From NCBI GenBank assembly GCA_946410525.1, contig CAMKAQ010000071.1:1-5687 (forward strand): a stretch of 5,687 nucleotides of DNA, in the 5' to 3' direction. Shown in pieces: positions 1 through 4,332 of the stretch. Positions within the stretch are counted from its first letter, which is position 1; every line of letters starts with the position of its first letter. A program made the position numbers and the translations under genes. The notes under the pieces were generated by a model that was not told where the DNA came from, ran no database searches, and was given only the letters and a program-made list of their open reading frames with translations. This DNA is from an uncultured Caryophanales bacterium. Lineage in GTDB: Bacteria > Bacillota_I > Bacilli_A > RFN20 > CAG-826.

Positions 1-1
1 C

Positions 2-1150
2 AATTTAGGCCTATACGTTCATCTTCCTTTTTGCAAAAACATCTGCAATTTCTGCCCGTATTGCAAAAAACTCTACTCAGAAAAGGAGAGCAATAGGTAT
101 ATCGACGCCCTCATAAAAGAGATCCATTTGGTGGGTTCTCAGAACAAAGAAAAGAAGAAGGTCACGAGCCTCTATTTCGGAGGAGGAACCCCTGCTTTAT
201 CCGCCCCTAGGATCCATGAGATCATTGAAGCCATAAACGAGCACTTCATCATCACCGAAGGAATCGGTTTGGAGCTTCATCCGGATAACGTTAACAAAGA
301 GACTCTCCAGACACTTAAAGACGCCGGGGTCACCAAGATCTCAATTGGTATTCAATCGTTCCGTTCAAAGTATCAATCCATATTGGGAAGAAAGACCGTG
401 GACACCAAAGCCATGAAAGAGGCTTTAAAGGCCGTTCCTTTTGAAACGGTGTCGATGGATTTCATCTTCGCTTTGCCTTCACAGACATATGAAGATCTTG
501 AGGCAGACGTCGATGAGGCTTTCGAGCTTGGCGCCAACCACGTAGCCATTTATCCGTTCATCGACTTCACTTTCACCGCTAGCAAAGTCAAAGCCCTCCC
601 AAAGAAAGAGAAGAGAGAGCTTCTAGATGCCATAACAAAACACTGCCAGGAGAAAGGCTATCCTCGCAACACCATCTGGACCTTCTCAAGCAAGCCTGAG
701 GCCAAATACTCGTCTATGACGAGAGAGACCTTCTTAGGCTTTGGTTGCTCTGCCACCACCCTTCTCAAAGATCAGTTCAAGATCAACACTTTCGATGTTG
801 ATTCCTACATCAAAAGAATCGAAGAAGGGAAACTCCCAACTTCGTTGACGATCAGATTCAAGAAGAGGCAAAGAATGGTCTATTGGCTCTTCTGGACCGC
901 TTATAGCACAAGCGTGGATTCCAAAGACTTCGAGAAGTTCTTCGGTGTCTCTCTTAAGAAGAAATATGGGTTTGAGTTATGGCTCGCCAAAAAGATTGGC
1001 TACATCACCGAGAAGGATGGTGTTTACACCATGACCCTCAAGGGAGCCTTCTACTACCACTACTTCGAGAATTTCTACACCCTCTCCTACATCGACAAGA
1101 TGTGGGGCATCATGAGGAAAGAAGCTTTCCCGAAACAGATCAAACTATAG
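2..1150 (+). CDS. HemW/HemN-like radical SAM protein (5' end outside window)
   Basis: The frame is open from the left edge, so this is a gene missing only its first residues; 382 codons are visible, close to the usual 375-400 of HemW. Visible residues 11, 15 and 18 are Cys in the radical SAM CX3CX2C pattern, inside YVHLPFCKNICNFC, and bind a 4Fe-4S cluster with S-adenosylmethionine. A fourth Cys follows at 21 (CPYC). Further family motifs are GGGTP (60-64), IGIQSF (115-120), a DFIFALPSQT strand (153-162) and GFGCSA (246-251). These match the coproporphyrinogen III oxidase-like HemW/HemN/HutW group, which are cytosolic anaerobic enzymes or haem-handling proteins. The C-terminal third (RMVYWLFW and after) is aromatic-rich and resembles HemW less. 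The general family is sure; whether it is HemW (haem chaperone), a decarboxylating oxidase or another activity cannot be told. No other haem gene is visible nearby. An in-frame TTG at 128 lies downstream of the Cys motif and is not the start. Confidence 0.88.
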   Translation, partial: NLGLYVHLPFCKNICNFCPYCKKLYSEKESNRYIDALIKEIHLVGSQNKEKKKVTSLYFGGGTPALSAPRIHEIIEAINEHFIITEGIGLELHPDNVNKETLQTLKDAGVTKISIGIQSFRSKYQSILGRKTVDTKAMKEALKAVPFETVSMDFIFALPSQTYEDLEADVDEAFELGANHVAIYPFIDFTFTASKVKALPKKEKRELLDAITKHCQEKGYPRNTIWTFSSKPEAKYSSMTRETFLGFGCSATTLLKDQFKINTFDVDSYIKRIEEGKLPTSLTIRFKKRQRMVYWLFWTAYSTSVDSKDFEKFFGVSLKKKYGFELWLAKKIGYITEKDGVYTMTLKGAFYYHYFENFYTLSYIDKMWGIMRKEAFPKQIKL

Positions 1151-1190
1151 AAAAAAGAGGCGCGGAGTAAAGACGCCTCTTTTCCTTTTT
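1151..1190. terminator. Rho-independent terminator, probably bidirectional
   Basis: A perfect 10-bp inverted repeat (AAAAGAGGCG at 1153-1162, CGCCTCTTTT at 1174-1183) encloses an 11-nt loop, starting directly after the TAG stop of the radical SAM gene. A T-rich run follows on the + strand (1180-1190). On the - strand the same stem ends in six or more Ts (1151-1156), so it can also stop transcription of the convergent hsp20 gene, whose stop codon is 54 bases away. Confidence 0.85.
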
Positions 1191-1209
1191 GGTCGACGAG
1201 TAAGTATGG

Positions 1210-1236
1210 AACAGCGTGAAAGGAGTAGCCGCTGTT
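1210..1236. other. Inverted repeat in the hsp20 3' region
   Basis: Arms AACAGCG (1210-1216) and CGCTGTT (1230-1236) match perfectly around a 13-nt loop. The element begins two bases past the hsp20 stop codon on the - strand. In that direction no T run follows, so it would be a 3'-UTR hairpin rather than a terminator. In the + direction three more Ts follow, making a weak back-up terminator for the radical SAM gene. Its function is not established. Confidence 0.4.
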
Positions 1237-1237
1237 T

Positions 1238-1645
1238 TTAGTTGATTGAGATGTTGTGAGCCAACTCTTTCTTCTCTTCTTCCTTAGGGAAGACGAGGGA
1301 GAGAACACCATTTTCGAATTTAGCGTTGATGCTCTTTTCGTCGGTCAAGCCAACATAGTAAGTCCTAGAAGCAGAACCATAGGTTCTCTCATGGCAGACA
1401 TATTTGCCTTTGGACTTCTCGTCCCTCTTGTCTTCGCGTTTGGCGGAGATGGTAAGGTATCCATCTTTGAGGGTGACGTTGATGTCTTCTTTCTTAACGC
1501 CAGGAAGCTCTACATCCATCATGTAATGGGTTTCGTCTTCTTTGACATCCGTCTTCATGGAGATGGTGTGATTTTCTCTTCTGCTAACTGGAGCGAAGAA
1601 ATCGTAGAATGGATCAAATCCGTAGTTGACTAAATCAAATGTCAT
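1238..1645 (-). CDS. hsp20: Small heat-shock protein, Hsp20/alpha-crystallin family
   Basis: This 135-residue protein fits the bacterial small heat-shock family, ATP-independent cytosolic holdases that bind unfolding proteins as oligomers and hand them to DnaK/ClpB-type refolding machines. The alpha-crystallin domain spans roughly residues 30-122, with ELPGVKKEDI (46-55), YLTISAKR (63-70) and the diagnostic NGVLSLVFPK (112-121). The C-terminal tail carries the I-x-I oligomerisation motif (ISI, 132-134). The short N-terminal arm has the common DPF..FF pattern. The ATG at 1645 is chosen because AGGAGG lies 8 nt upstream; the longer frame from a GTG at 1675 would begin inside an operator and run through the ribosome binding site. 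Two CIRCE elements upstream indicate HrcA repression. It is convergent with the radical SAM gene and is probably transcribed alone. Confidence 0.95.
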   Translation of the reverse strand: MTFDLVNYGFDPFYDFFAPVSRRENHTISMKTDVKEDETHYMMDVELPGVKKEDINVTLKDGYLTISAKREDKRDEKSKGKYVCHERTYGSASRTYYVGLTDEKSINAKFENGVLSLVFPKEEEKKELAHNISIN

Positions 1646-1653
1646 TGTAGTTA

Positions 1654-1659
1654 CCTCCT
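1654..1659 (-). promoter_or_regulatory. Ribosome binding site of hsp20
   Basis: AGGAGG on the - strand, 8 nt before the ATG at 1645. This site decides the start: it would lie inside the coding frame if the upstream GTG at 1675 were used. Confidence 0.85.
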
Positions 1660-1668
1660 TGGGATTTT

Positions 1669-1695
1669 TTAGCACTCATACTTCCTAAGTGCTAA
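1669..1695 (-). promoter_or_regulatory. CIRCE operator 1 (HrcA site), proximal to hsp20
   Basis: TTAGCACTC (1669-1677), a 9-nt spacer, then AAGTGCTAA (1687-1695). The consensus is TTAGCACTC-N9-GAGTGCTAA, so only one base of one arm differs. It lies just downstream of the -10 box, over the expected transcription start and the beginning of the leader, where bound HrcA would block initiation and the inverted repeat would also be in the mRNA. Confidence 0.93.
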
Positions 1696-1699
1696 CTAT

Positions 1700-1727
1700 A
1701 TATTAGCCCTCTTTTTAGCACTGTCAA
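1700..1727 (-). promoter_or_regulatory. Sigma-A-type promoter of hsp20
   Basis: On the - strand a perfect -35 box TTGACA (1722-1727) is followed after 16 bases by TAATAT (1700-1705) as the -10 box. The -35 box lies inside the distal CIRCE element and the -10 box sits between the two CIRCE elements, with the presumed start point in or next to the proximal one. This arrangement supports both the promoter call and the repressor model. Confidence 0.75.
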
Positions 1728-1741
1728 TAGGTAAGTGCTAA
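1715..1741 (-). promoter_or_regulatory. CIRCE operator 2 (HrcA site), overlapping the -35 box
   Basis: TTAGCACTG (1715-1723), a 9-nt spacer, then AAGTGCTAA (1733-1741). One base in each arm departs from the CIRCE consensus, and the arm length and 9-nt spacing are exact. Its centre is 46 bp from that of the proximal copy. The -35 box TTGACA lies within it. The element starts only four bases past the stop codon of the upstream gene on the - strand. Confidence 0.9.
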
Positions 1742-1745
1742 TTTT

Positions 1746-2132
1746 TTATGCGAAATTTTTTGCCCTCTCATTCATACGCGCGAACGCGTTAAATAATAAA
1801 GATGATATCTGTCTTTCGTAGGCGCCAAAGTCGACGATGAAAAAATCGTTTTTGGTGTTTTCGCGAAATAATTTTTCGACTTCGTAATTAATTTCTTTCA
1901 CCATCTTCTCCGCGCAGACGTCGCAGATCTGTTGGTAGCGGCTCATGTCAAAACCCCAGCCGCTGATTAAGCCGGCTGTCTCTTTGAGGGTCTTGCAGAG
2001 TTTTTCCCTTAAAGCGGTCATCTTAAACTTCCCTTTGAACTGGGAAGAATAAGGGTCAAGACCATCGGATATGAGTTTTGAGAAATAAGAAAGAACTTCG
2101 GTTTCGGTGTTTTGGTAAATATTGTTATTCAT
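1746..2132 (-). CDS. Hypothetical protein, 128 residues
   Basis: I do not recognise this protein. It is soluble, with no signal peptide or membrane segment, and looks mostly helical. Visible features are WGFDMSRYQQICDVC (59-73), with a CxxC pair at 70 and 73, a Lys/Glu-rich helix at about 74-94, the hydrophobic strand DFFIVDFGAY (96-105) and a short C-terminal helix. The ATG at 2132 is chosen because GGAGG sits 5 nt upstream; a GTG at 2144 would overlap that site. Compared with its neighbours it uses AAA more than AAG for Lys and more TTA and GCG codons, a mild hint of different origin. No terminator separates it from hsp20 downstream, so some read-through into hsp20 is possible, but hsp20 has its own promoter. 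Confidence 0.8.
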   Translation of the reverse strand: MNNNIYQNTETEVLSYFSKLISDGLDPYSSQFKGKFKMTALREKLCKTLKETAGLISGWGFDMSRYQQICDVCAEKMVKEINYEVEKLFRENTKNDFFIVDFGAYERQISSLLFNAFARMNERAKNFA

Positions 2133-2137
2133 AAGTG

Positions 2138-2142
2138 CCTCC
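2138..2142 (-). promoter_or_regulatory. Ribosome binding site of the 128-residue protein gene
   Basis: GGAGG on the - strand, 5 nt before the ATG at 2132. It decides in favour of this ATG over the in-frame GTG at 2144. Confidence 0.7.
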
Positions 2143-2157
2143 ACTTCTCATATAGAG

Positions 2158-2173
2158 ACATTTATGAAAATGT
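2158..2173. repeat. Short inverted repeat, possible operator
   Basis: ACATTT (2158-2163) and AAATGT (2168-2173) form a perfect 6-4-6 inverted repeat in the leader of the 128-residue protein gene, between the preceding terminator and its ribosome binding site. It is AT-rich and short, so chance is a real alternative. No known operator consensus was recognised. Confidence 0.3.
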
Positions 2174-2177
2174 TCAC

Positions 2178-2204
2178 AAAAAAAAGGACCGAAGGTTCGG
2201 TCCT
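2178..2204 (-). terminator. Rho-independent terminator after the membrane protein gene
   Basis: On the - strand AGGACCGAA (2196-2204 on the complementary side) pairs with TTCGGTCCT (2185-2193), giving a stem of 7-9 bp with a tiny loop, followed by seven Ts (2178-2184). It starts 19 nt past the stop codon at 2224 and separates the membrane protein gene from the 128-residue protein gene. Confidence 0.9.
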
Positions 2205-2223
2205 AGATTTTGTTATCTGTTCC

Positions 2224-2682
2224 TTACTTAGCAAGGAAGGCTTTGACACCGATGAAGAGTTCGGTTCCAGCGGCAAGGAGAGAAGCAATCGCAGTAGCGA
2301 TGAATCCCCAAGCAAGGGTGAGTTGGAACTGAGGAGCTTCGACCATGACTGGGGCAAGGAAGACTAAGATGCCGGCGACGGCCATGCAGAGGCCACCGAC
2401 GATCGAAAGGAATCCGCCGAACTTTCCGCCATACCATCCAAAGGCAACTCCGAGAAGCTCGAAGAAAGCGCCAACGATGAAGAGAACGAACATGGCAACA
2501 AGTCCGCCAGTCGCGCTGATGGTGAATGGGGCAGCTGGGTTGGTGAAGACAAAGTCATAACCGCGAACGAACTCATCCGCGCCAGCCTGGACACCAGGGG
2601 CAATTGGGAAGAGGAATGCGCAAAGGGTGAAGATAAGGGCAACGATGCCAAGTAATCCACCTAAATTTGAAGTCTTTTTCAT
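2224..2682 (-). CDS. Small integral membrane protein with four predicted helices
   Basis: This 152-residue protein is almost wholly hydrophobic. Predicted membrane helices lie at about 8-29, 57-83, 87-112 and 121-147. The basic start MKKTSN suggests the N-terminus is inside. The largest soluble part is the segment 31-56, expected outside the membrane, with one Arg and few charges (GADEFVRGYDF). Helices 2-4 are rich in Gly and Ala (FGWYGGKFGGF, 81-91), allowing close packing. No transporter, sensor or enzyme motif is seen and no family was recognised; four-helix topology alone does not give a function. AAGGA lies 8 nt before the ATG, and the gene ends at a strong terminator. It is probably its own transcription unit, since a plausible promoter precedes it, but read-through from the PIN-domain gene 79 nt upstream is possible. 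Confidence 0.88.
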   Translation of the reverse strand: MKKTSNLGGLLGIVALIFTLCAFLFPIAPGVQAGADEFVRGYDFVFTNPAAPFTISATGGLVAMFVLFIVGAFFELLGVAFGWYGGKFGGFLSIVGGLCMAVAGILVFLAPVMVEAPQFQLTLAWGFIATAIASLLAAGTELFIGVKAFLAK

Positions 2683-2711
2683 ATAGTTAGTCCTTTACTA
2701 GAAACGAGTTA

Positions 2712-2740
2712 ATCTTACTAGCCTTGCAATCGTTGTTCAA
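2712..2740 (-). promoter_or_regulatory. Possible promoter of the membrane protein gene
   Basis: On the - strand TTGAAC (2735-2740), a 17-bp spacer and TAAGAT (2712-2717) resemble a sigma-A promoter, each box matching four of six consensus bases. The spacing is ideal, but both boxes are imperfect, so this is tentative. Confidence 0.4.
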
Positions 2741-2743
2741 GGC
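2721..2743 (-). repeat. Hairpin between the PIN-domain and membrane protein genes
   Basis: GCCTTG (2721-2726) and CAAGGC (2738-2743) are perfect complements. Three inner pairs (CAA with TTG) can extend the stem past a 2-nt bulge, leaving a 3-nt loop. On the - strand no T run follows, so it is not a typical terminator of the PIN-domain gene. It overlaps the possible promoter of the membrane protein gene. Confidence 0.35.
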
Positions 2744-2747
2744 TTCG

Positions 2748-2764
2748 TAATTGTTAAACAATTA
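2748..2764. repeat. 17-bp palindrome over the PIN-domain gene stop codon
   Basis: TAATTGTT (2748-2755), one central base, then AACAATTA (2757-2764) form a perfect 8-1-8 palindrome that includes the TAA stop codon of the PIN-domain gene. The missing loop rules out a normal hairpin. A dimeric regulator site or chance in AT-rich DNA are the alternatives. Confidence 0.35.
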
Positions 2765-4270
2765 TTTCAGGCCGTTTCTAATCTCTTTGAGCTTGGTTTG
2801 AAGCTCTTTTAATCCGAGGTTAAGCTCACTGGCTTCACCTGGTTTAAGATGACGAACCCTTTCGATCTGGGCCTCGATGGCTTTGGCCGCCAAGACCTTC
2901 GAATAGTTAGGGTTGTTGATGTTGGCGTTAAGAATCTGATCTTGCTTTTGAGTCTCGGCAAAACCGGAACTATGGCTGACAGGTTTCTTAGGCGCTTCCT
3001 TTTTAGCAGCTGGCTTCTTAGCAGGCGCTGGCTTTTTGGTTTCGGCCGGTTTCGCTTTAGGGGCAACCTTAGGGGCTGGTTTTGCTTTTGGCTCCGCTTT
3101 TGGTTTTGGAGCGGCAACAGGTTTAGGTTTCAAAGAAGCGTAGAAGTCGTTGTTCTTCTTTTCGAAGACAATGGTCGCTCCCTTGATTTTGTATTCCTTG
3201 AGCGTGTCGTGCTTAAGCTCGGACACCTCTTTGTCGACCGCTTTAAGGTCTTTGGTGGTGACATCGTATTCACCATGGACCATAGCGACATACGCAACGT
3301 CTGGGTCTCTGAAGATCCAACCGTTATACTGGCCAAGCTTCTGAAGCGCGAAGCTTGGGGTCCTTCCGATTCCGTAAAAGATCTTCGGGGCTTCGGCCTT
3401 TGGTTTTTCAGGGGCCTTTGGAGCAGGAGCGGCTGGCTTGGCTTTTGGAGCTGGGGCTAAACGCTTCTTCTCCTCAAGAAGTTTCTCTTCTGGGTAACGG
3501 AGTTTGAGATTTGCTTTCTCGGCAGGCTTCATGGCCTTAAGAAGAGAAAGCTGTTTGTCGATATCCTCAATCTTCCTTTGGGTTGGGTAATTAGGATTGC
3601 TGAGATTCGCGGAAAGAGCGGAATCTGCTAAAACCACAGGGGATTTGTCAGTAGTTTTTGGTTTTTCAGGGGCTTTTTGCTGGGCTTCCTGTTTGGTTTT
3701 GATTGGGGCTTTGTTGTTCGAAATTGGTCGAACGTTGTTTCTTGCTGGGGCGCGTTCTTGCGGCTTCTCACCGTAGTTCACCTCTAAATCACCAGTTCTA
3801 CTGATACGGTAGACGTTGATGATTCTTCCCTTCTGGGATTCGAGGCTATTGAGACCACGGATGTCGTTTGTAAGTTTCTTGTCTTGGGTGATGATGAGAA
3901 TCTTCTCGGCGATTCTCAGATCGGTGACCTTGGCAAAGATTGCTCTATCCGCAAAACCGTCTTTGTGGGTTGGTTTTGTGATCTCAATGGTTTTGCCGTG
4001 GCGTTTATTGTCTTGCAGGATCTTAAGGGCGAGTTTTGCTTCTACTAACTTATCGCCTTCCTTGCTCTTCGAATGCTTTTTGAGTTCTTCCATGCATTCG
4101 CCAAGAACAATAACTTTCAAACCGTCTTTCCAATATTCACGGGATTTGACTAAGCAATCCATGAACAAAGGGAACGAGTCTTCCATCAAGGAACAAGTAT
4201 CCATGAACACTTTGTCGAAATTATTCAAAAATTTCGCAAGGTTCGAGGACTTGATTTCCTCGCTGTACAT
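2762..4270 (-). CDS. PIN-domain protein with Pro/Ala/Lys-rich linkers and a repeated C-terminal module
   Basis: The N-terminal 155 residues read as a PIN domain, the fold of many metal-dependent RNases. The expected acidic residues appear in order: D24 in FMDTCSL, E59 in VLGECMEEL, D108 in FADRAIF and D130 in ILIITQDKKL. Nuclease activity is likely but not shown. Then come a polar linker (about 165-215), module A (219-271), a Pro/Ala/Lys-rich linker (271-296), an unrecognised module with mixed strands and helices (about 297-380, YGIGRTPSFALQKLG and GWIFRDPD), a second basic linker (381-430) and module B (447-502). Modules A and B are divergent copies sharing NPNY and LKPxE. There is no signal peptide or membrane helix, so it is cytosolic; the basic linkers suggest nucleic acid binding. 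At 502 residues it is far longer than VapC toxins (about 130) and no antitoxin gene sits beside it. AGGAGG lies 8 nt before the ATG. Confidence 0.87.
   Translation of the reverse strand: MYSEEIKSSNLAKFLNNFDKVFMDTCSLMEDSFPLFMDCLVKSREYWKDGLKVIVLGECMEELKKHSKSKEGDKLVEAKLALKILQDNKRHGKTIEITKPTHKDGFADRAIFAKVTDLRIAEKILIITQDKKLTNDIRGLNSLESQKGRIINVYRISRTGDLEVNYGEKPQERAPARNNVRPISNNKAPIKTKQEAQQKAPEKPKTTDKSPVVLADSALSANLSNPNYPTQRKIEDIDKQLSLLKAMKPAEKANLKLRYPEEKLLEEKKRLAPAPKAKPAAPAPKAPEKPKAEAPKIFYGIGRTPSFALQKLGQYNGWIFRDPDVAYVAMVHGEYDVTTKDLKAVDKEVSELKHDTLKEYKIKGATIVFEKKNNDFYASLKPKPVAAPKPKAEPKAKPAPKVAPKAKPAETKKPAPAKKPAAKKEAPKKPVSHSSGFAETQKQDQILNANINNPNYSKVLAAKAIEAQIERVRHLKPGEASELNLGLKELQTKLKEIRNGLK
2765..2932 (-). 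repeat. Module B of the PIN-domain protein (second protein-level repeat copy)
   Basis: This encodes residues 447-502. NANINNPNY (448-456) and HLKPGEASELNL (474-485) line up with module A at a constant offset of 228 residues without gaps, giving 13 identities in 37 positions plus conservative changes. It is predicted to be helical and ends the protein. Confidence 0.65.
2981..3130 (-). repeat. Low-complexity Pro/Ala/Lys linker, 50 codons
   Basis: This encodes residues 381-430, made almost only of Pro, Ala and Lys with degenerate KPA/PKA units. It is expected to be disordered and strongly basic. It also produces a long open antisense frame, which is a composition effect and not a gene. Confidence 0.8.
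3383..3460 (-). repeat. Low-complexity Pro/Ala/Lys linker, 26 codons
   Basis: This encodes residues 271-296, with repeated APKA/KPA units and no predicted fold. It separates module A from the middle module. Composition resembles the longer linker at residues 381-430, suggesting repeat expansion or a shared function as a flexible basic tether. Confidence 0.75.
3458..3616 (-). repeat. Module A of the PIN-domain protein (first protein-level repeat copy)
   Basis: This encodes residues 219-271. SANLSNPNY (220-228) and AMKPAEKANLKL (246-257) match module B at a fixed offset. The sequence between is an amphipathic helix (KIEDIDKQLSLLK) and a Glu/Lys-rich helix follows. The copies are too diverged for recent duplication. 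Confidence 0.65.
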
Positions 4271-4278
4271 TAAAAGTA

Positions 4279-4284
4279 CCTCCT
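4279..4284 (-). promoter_or_regulatory. Ribosome binding site of the PIN-domain gene
   Basis: AGGAGG, within AAGGAGGT on the - strand, 8 nt before the ATG at 4270. This is the strongest such site in the window and fixes the start. Confidence 0.85.
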
Positions 4285-4306
4285 TATGAGTTAATTCTAC
4301 TATATT

Positions 4307-4325
4307 TAGAACCTATTGGTTCCTA
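4307..4325 (-). other. Imperfect hairpin between the glucokinase and PIN-domain genes
   Basis: TAGAACC (4307-4313) and GGTTCCTA (4318-4325) pair around a 4-nt loop with one bulged C. It lies 7 nt past the glucokinase stop codon on the - strand. No T run follows, so it is at best a weak terminator or a 3'-end stabilising hairpin. The AT-rich bases after it (TAAATATAGTAGAAT on the - strand) could hold a -10 box for the PIN-domain gene, but no convincing -35 box is seen. Confidence 0.35.
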
Positions 4326-4332
4326 GAGTTTT

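Noticed and set aside
128..130. TTG as start of the radical SAM gene
   Set aside because: The same frame is open to the window edge and the radical SAM Cys motif lies upstream at 32-55, so the gene starts outside the window.
1256..1633. 125-codon open frame on the + strand
   Set aside because: It is antisense to hsp20, which has clear alpha-crystallin motifs and its own promoter.
1646..1675. Longer hsp20 form starting at GTG 1675
   Set aside because: It would begin within the CIRCE operator and translate through the AGGAGG site; the ATG at 1645 fits the family and the ribosome binding site.
1669..1741. Tandem repeats as a CRISPR-like array or terminators
   Set aside because: There are only two copies, with CIRCE arm sequence and N9 spacing; they flank promoter boxes and no T run follows on the coding strand.
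2849..3460. 203-codon open frame on the + strand opposite the PIN-domain gene
   Set aside because: It is the antisense of Pro/Ala/Lys-rich codons and gives an implausible Arg/Phe/Trp/Leu-rich product with no domain or ribosome binding site.
2762..4270. VapBC-type toxin-antitoxin system
   Set aside because: The protein is about four times longer than VapC, and neither neighbour is a small antitoxin-like gene overlapping or adjoining it.
3816..4289. 157-codon open frame on the + strand
   Set aside because: It lies opposite the PIN-domain coding region, whose catalytic motifs and strong ribosome binding site show that the - strand is the real one.
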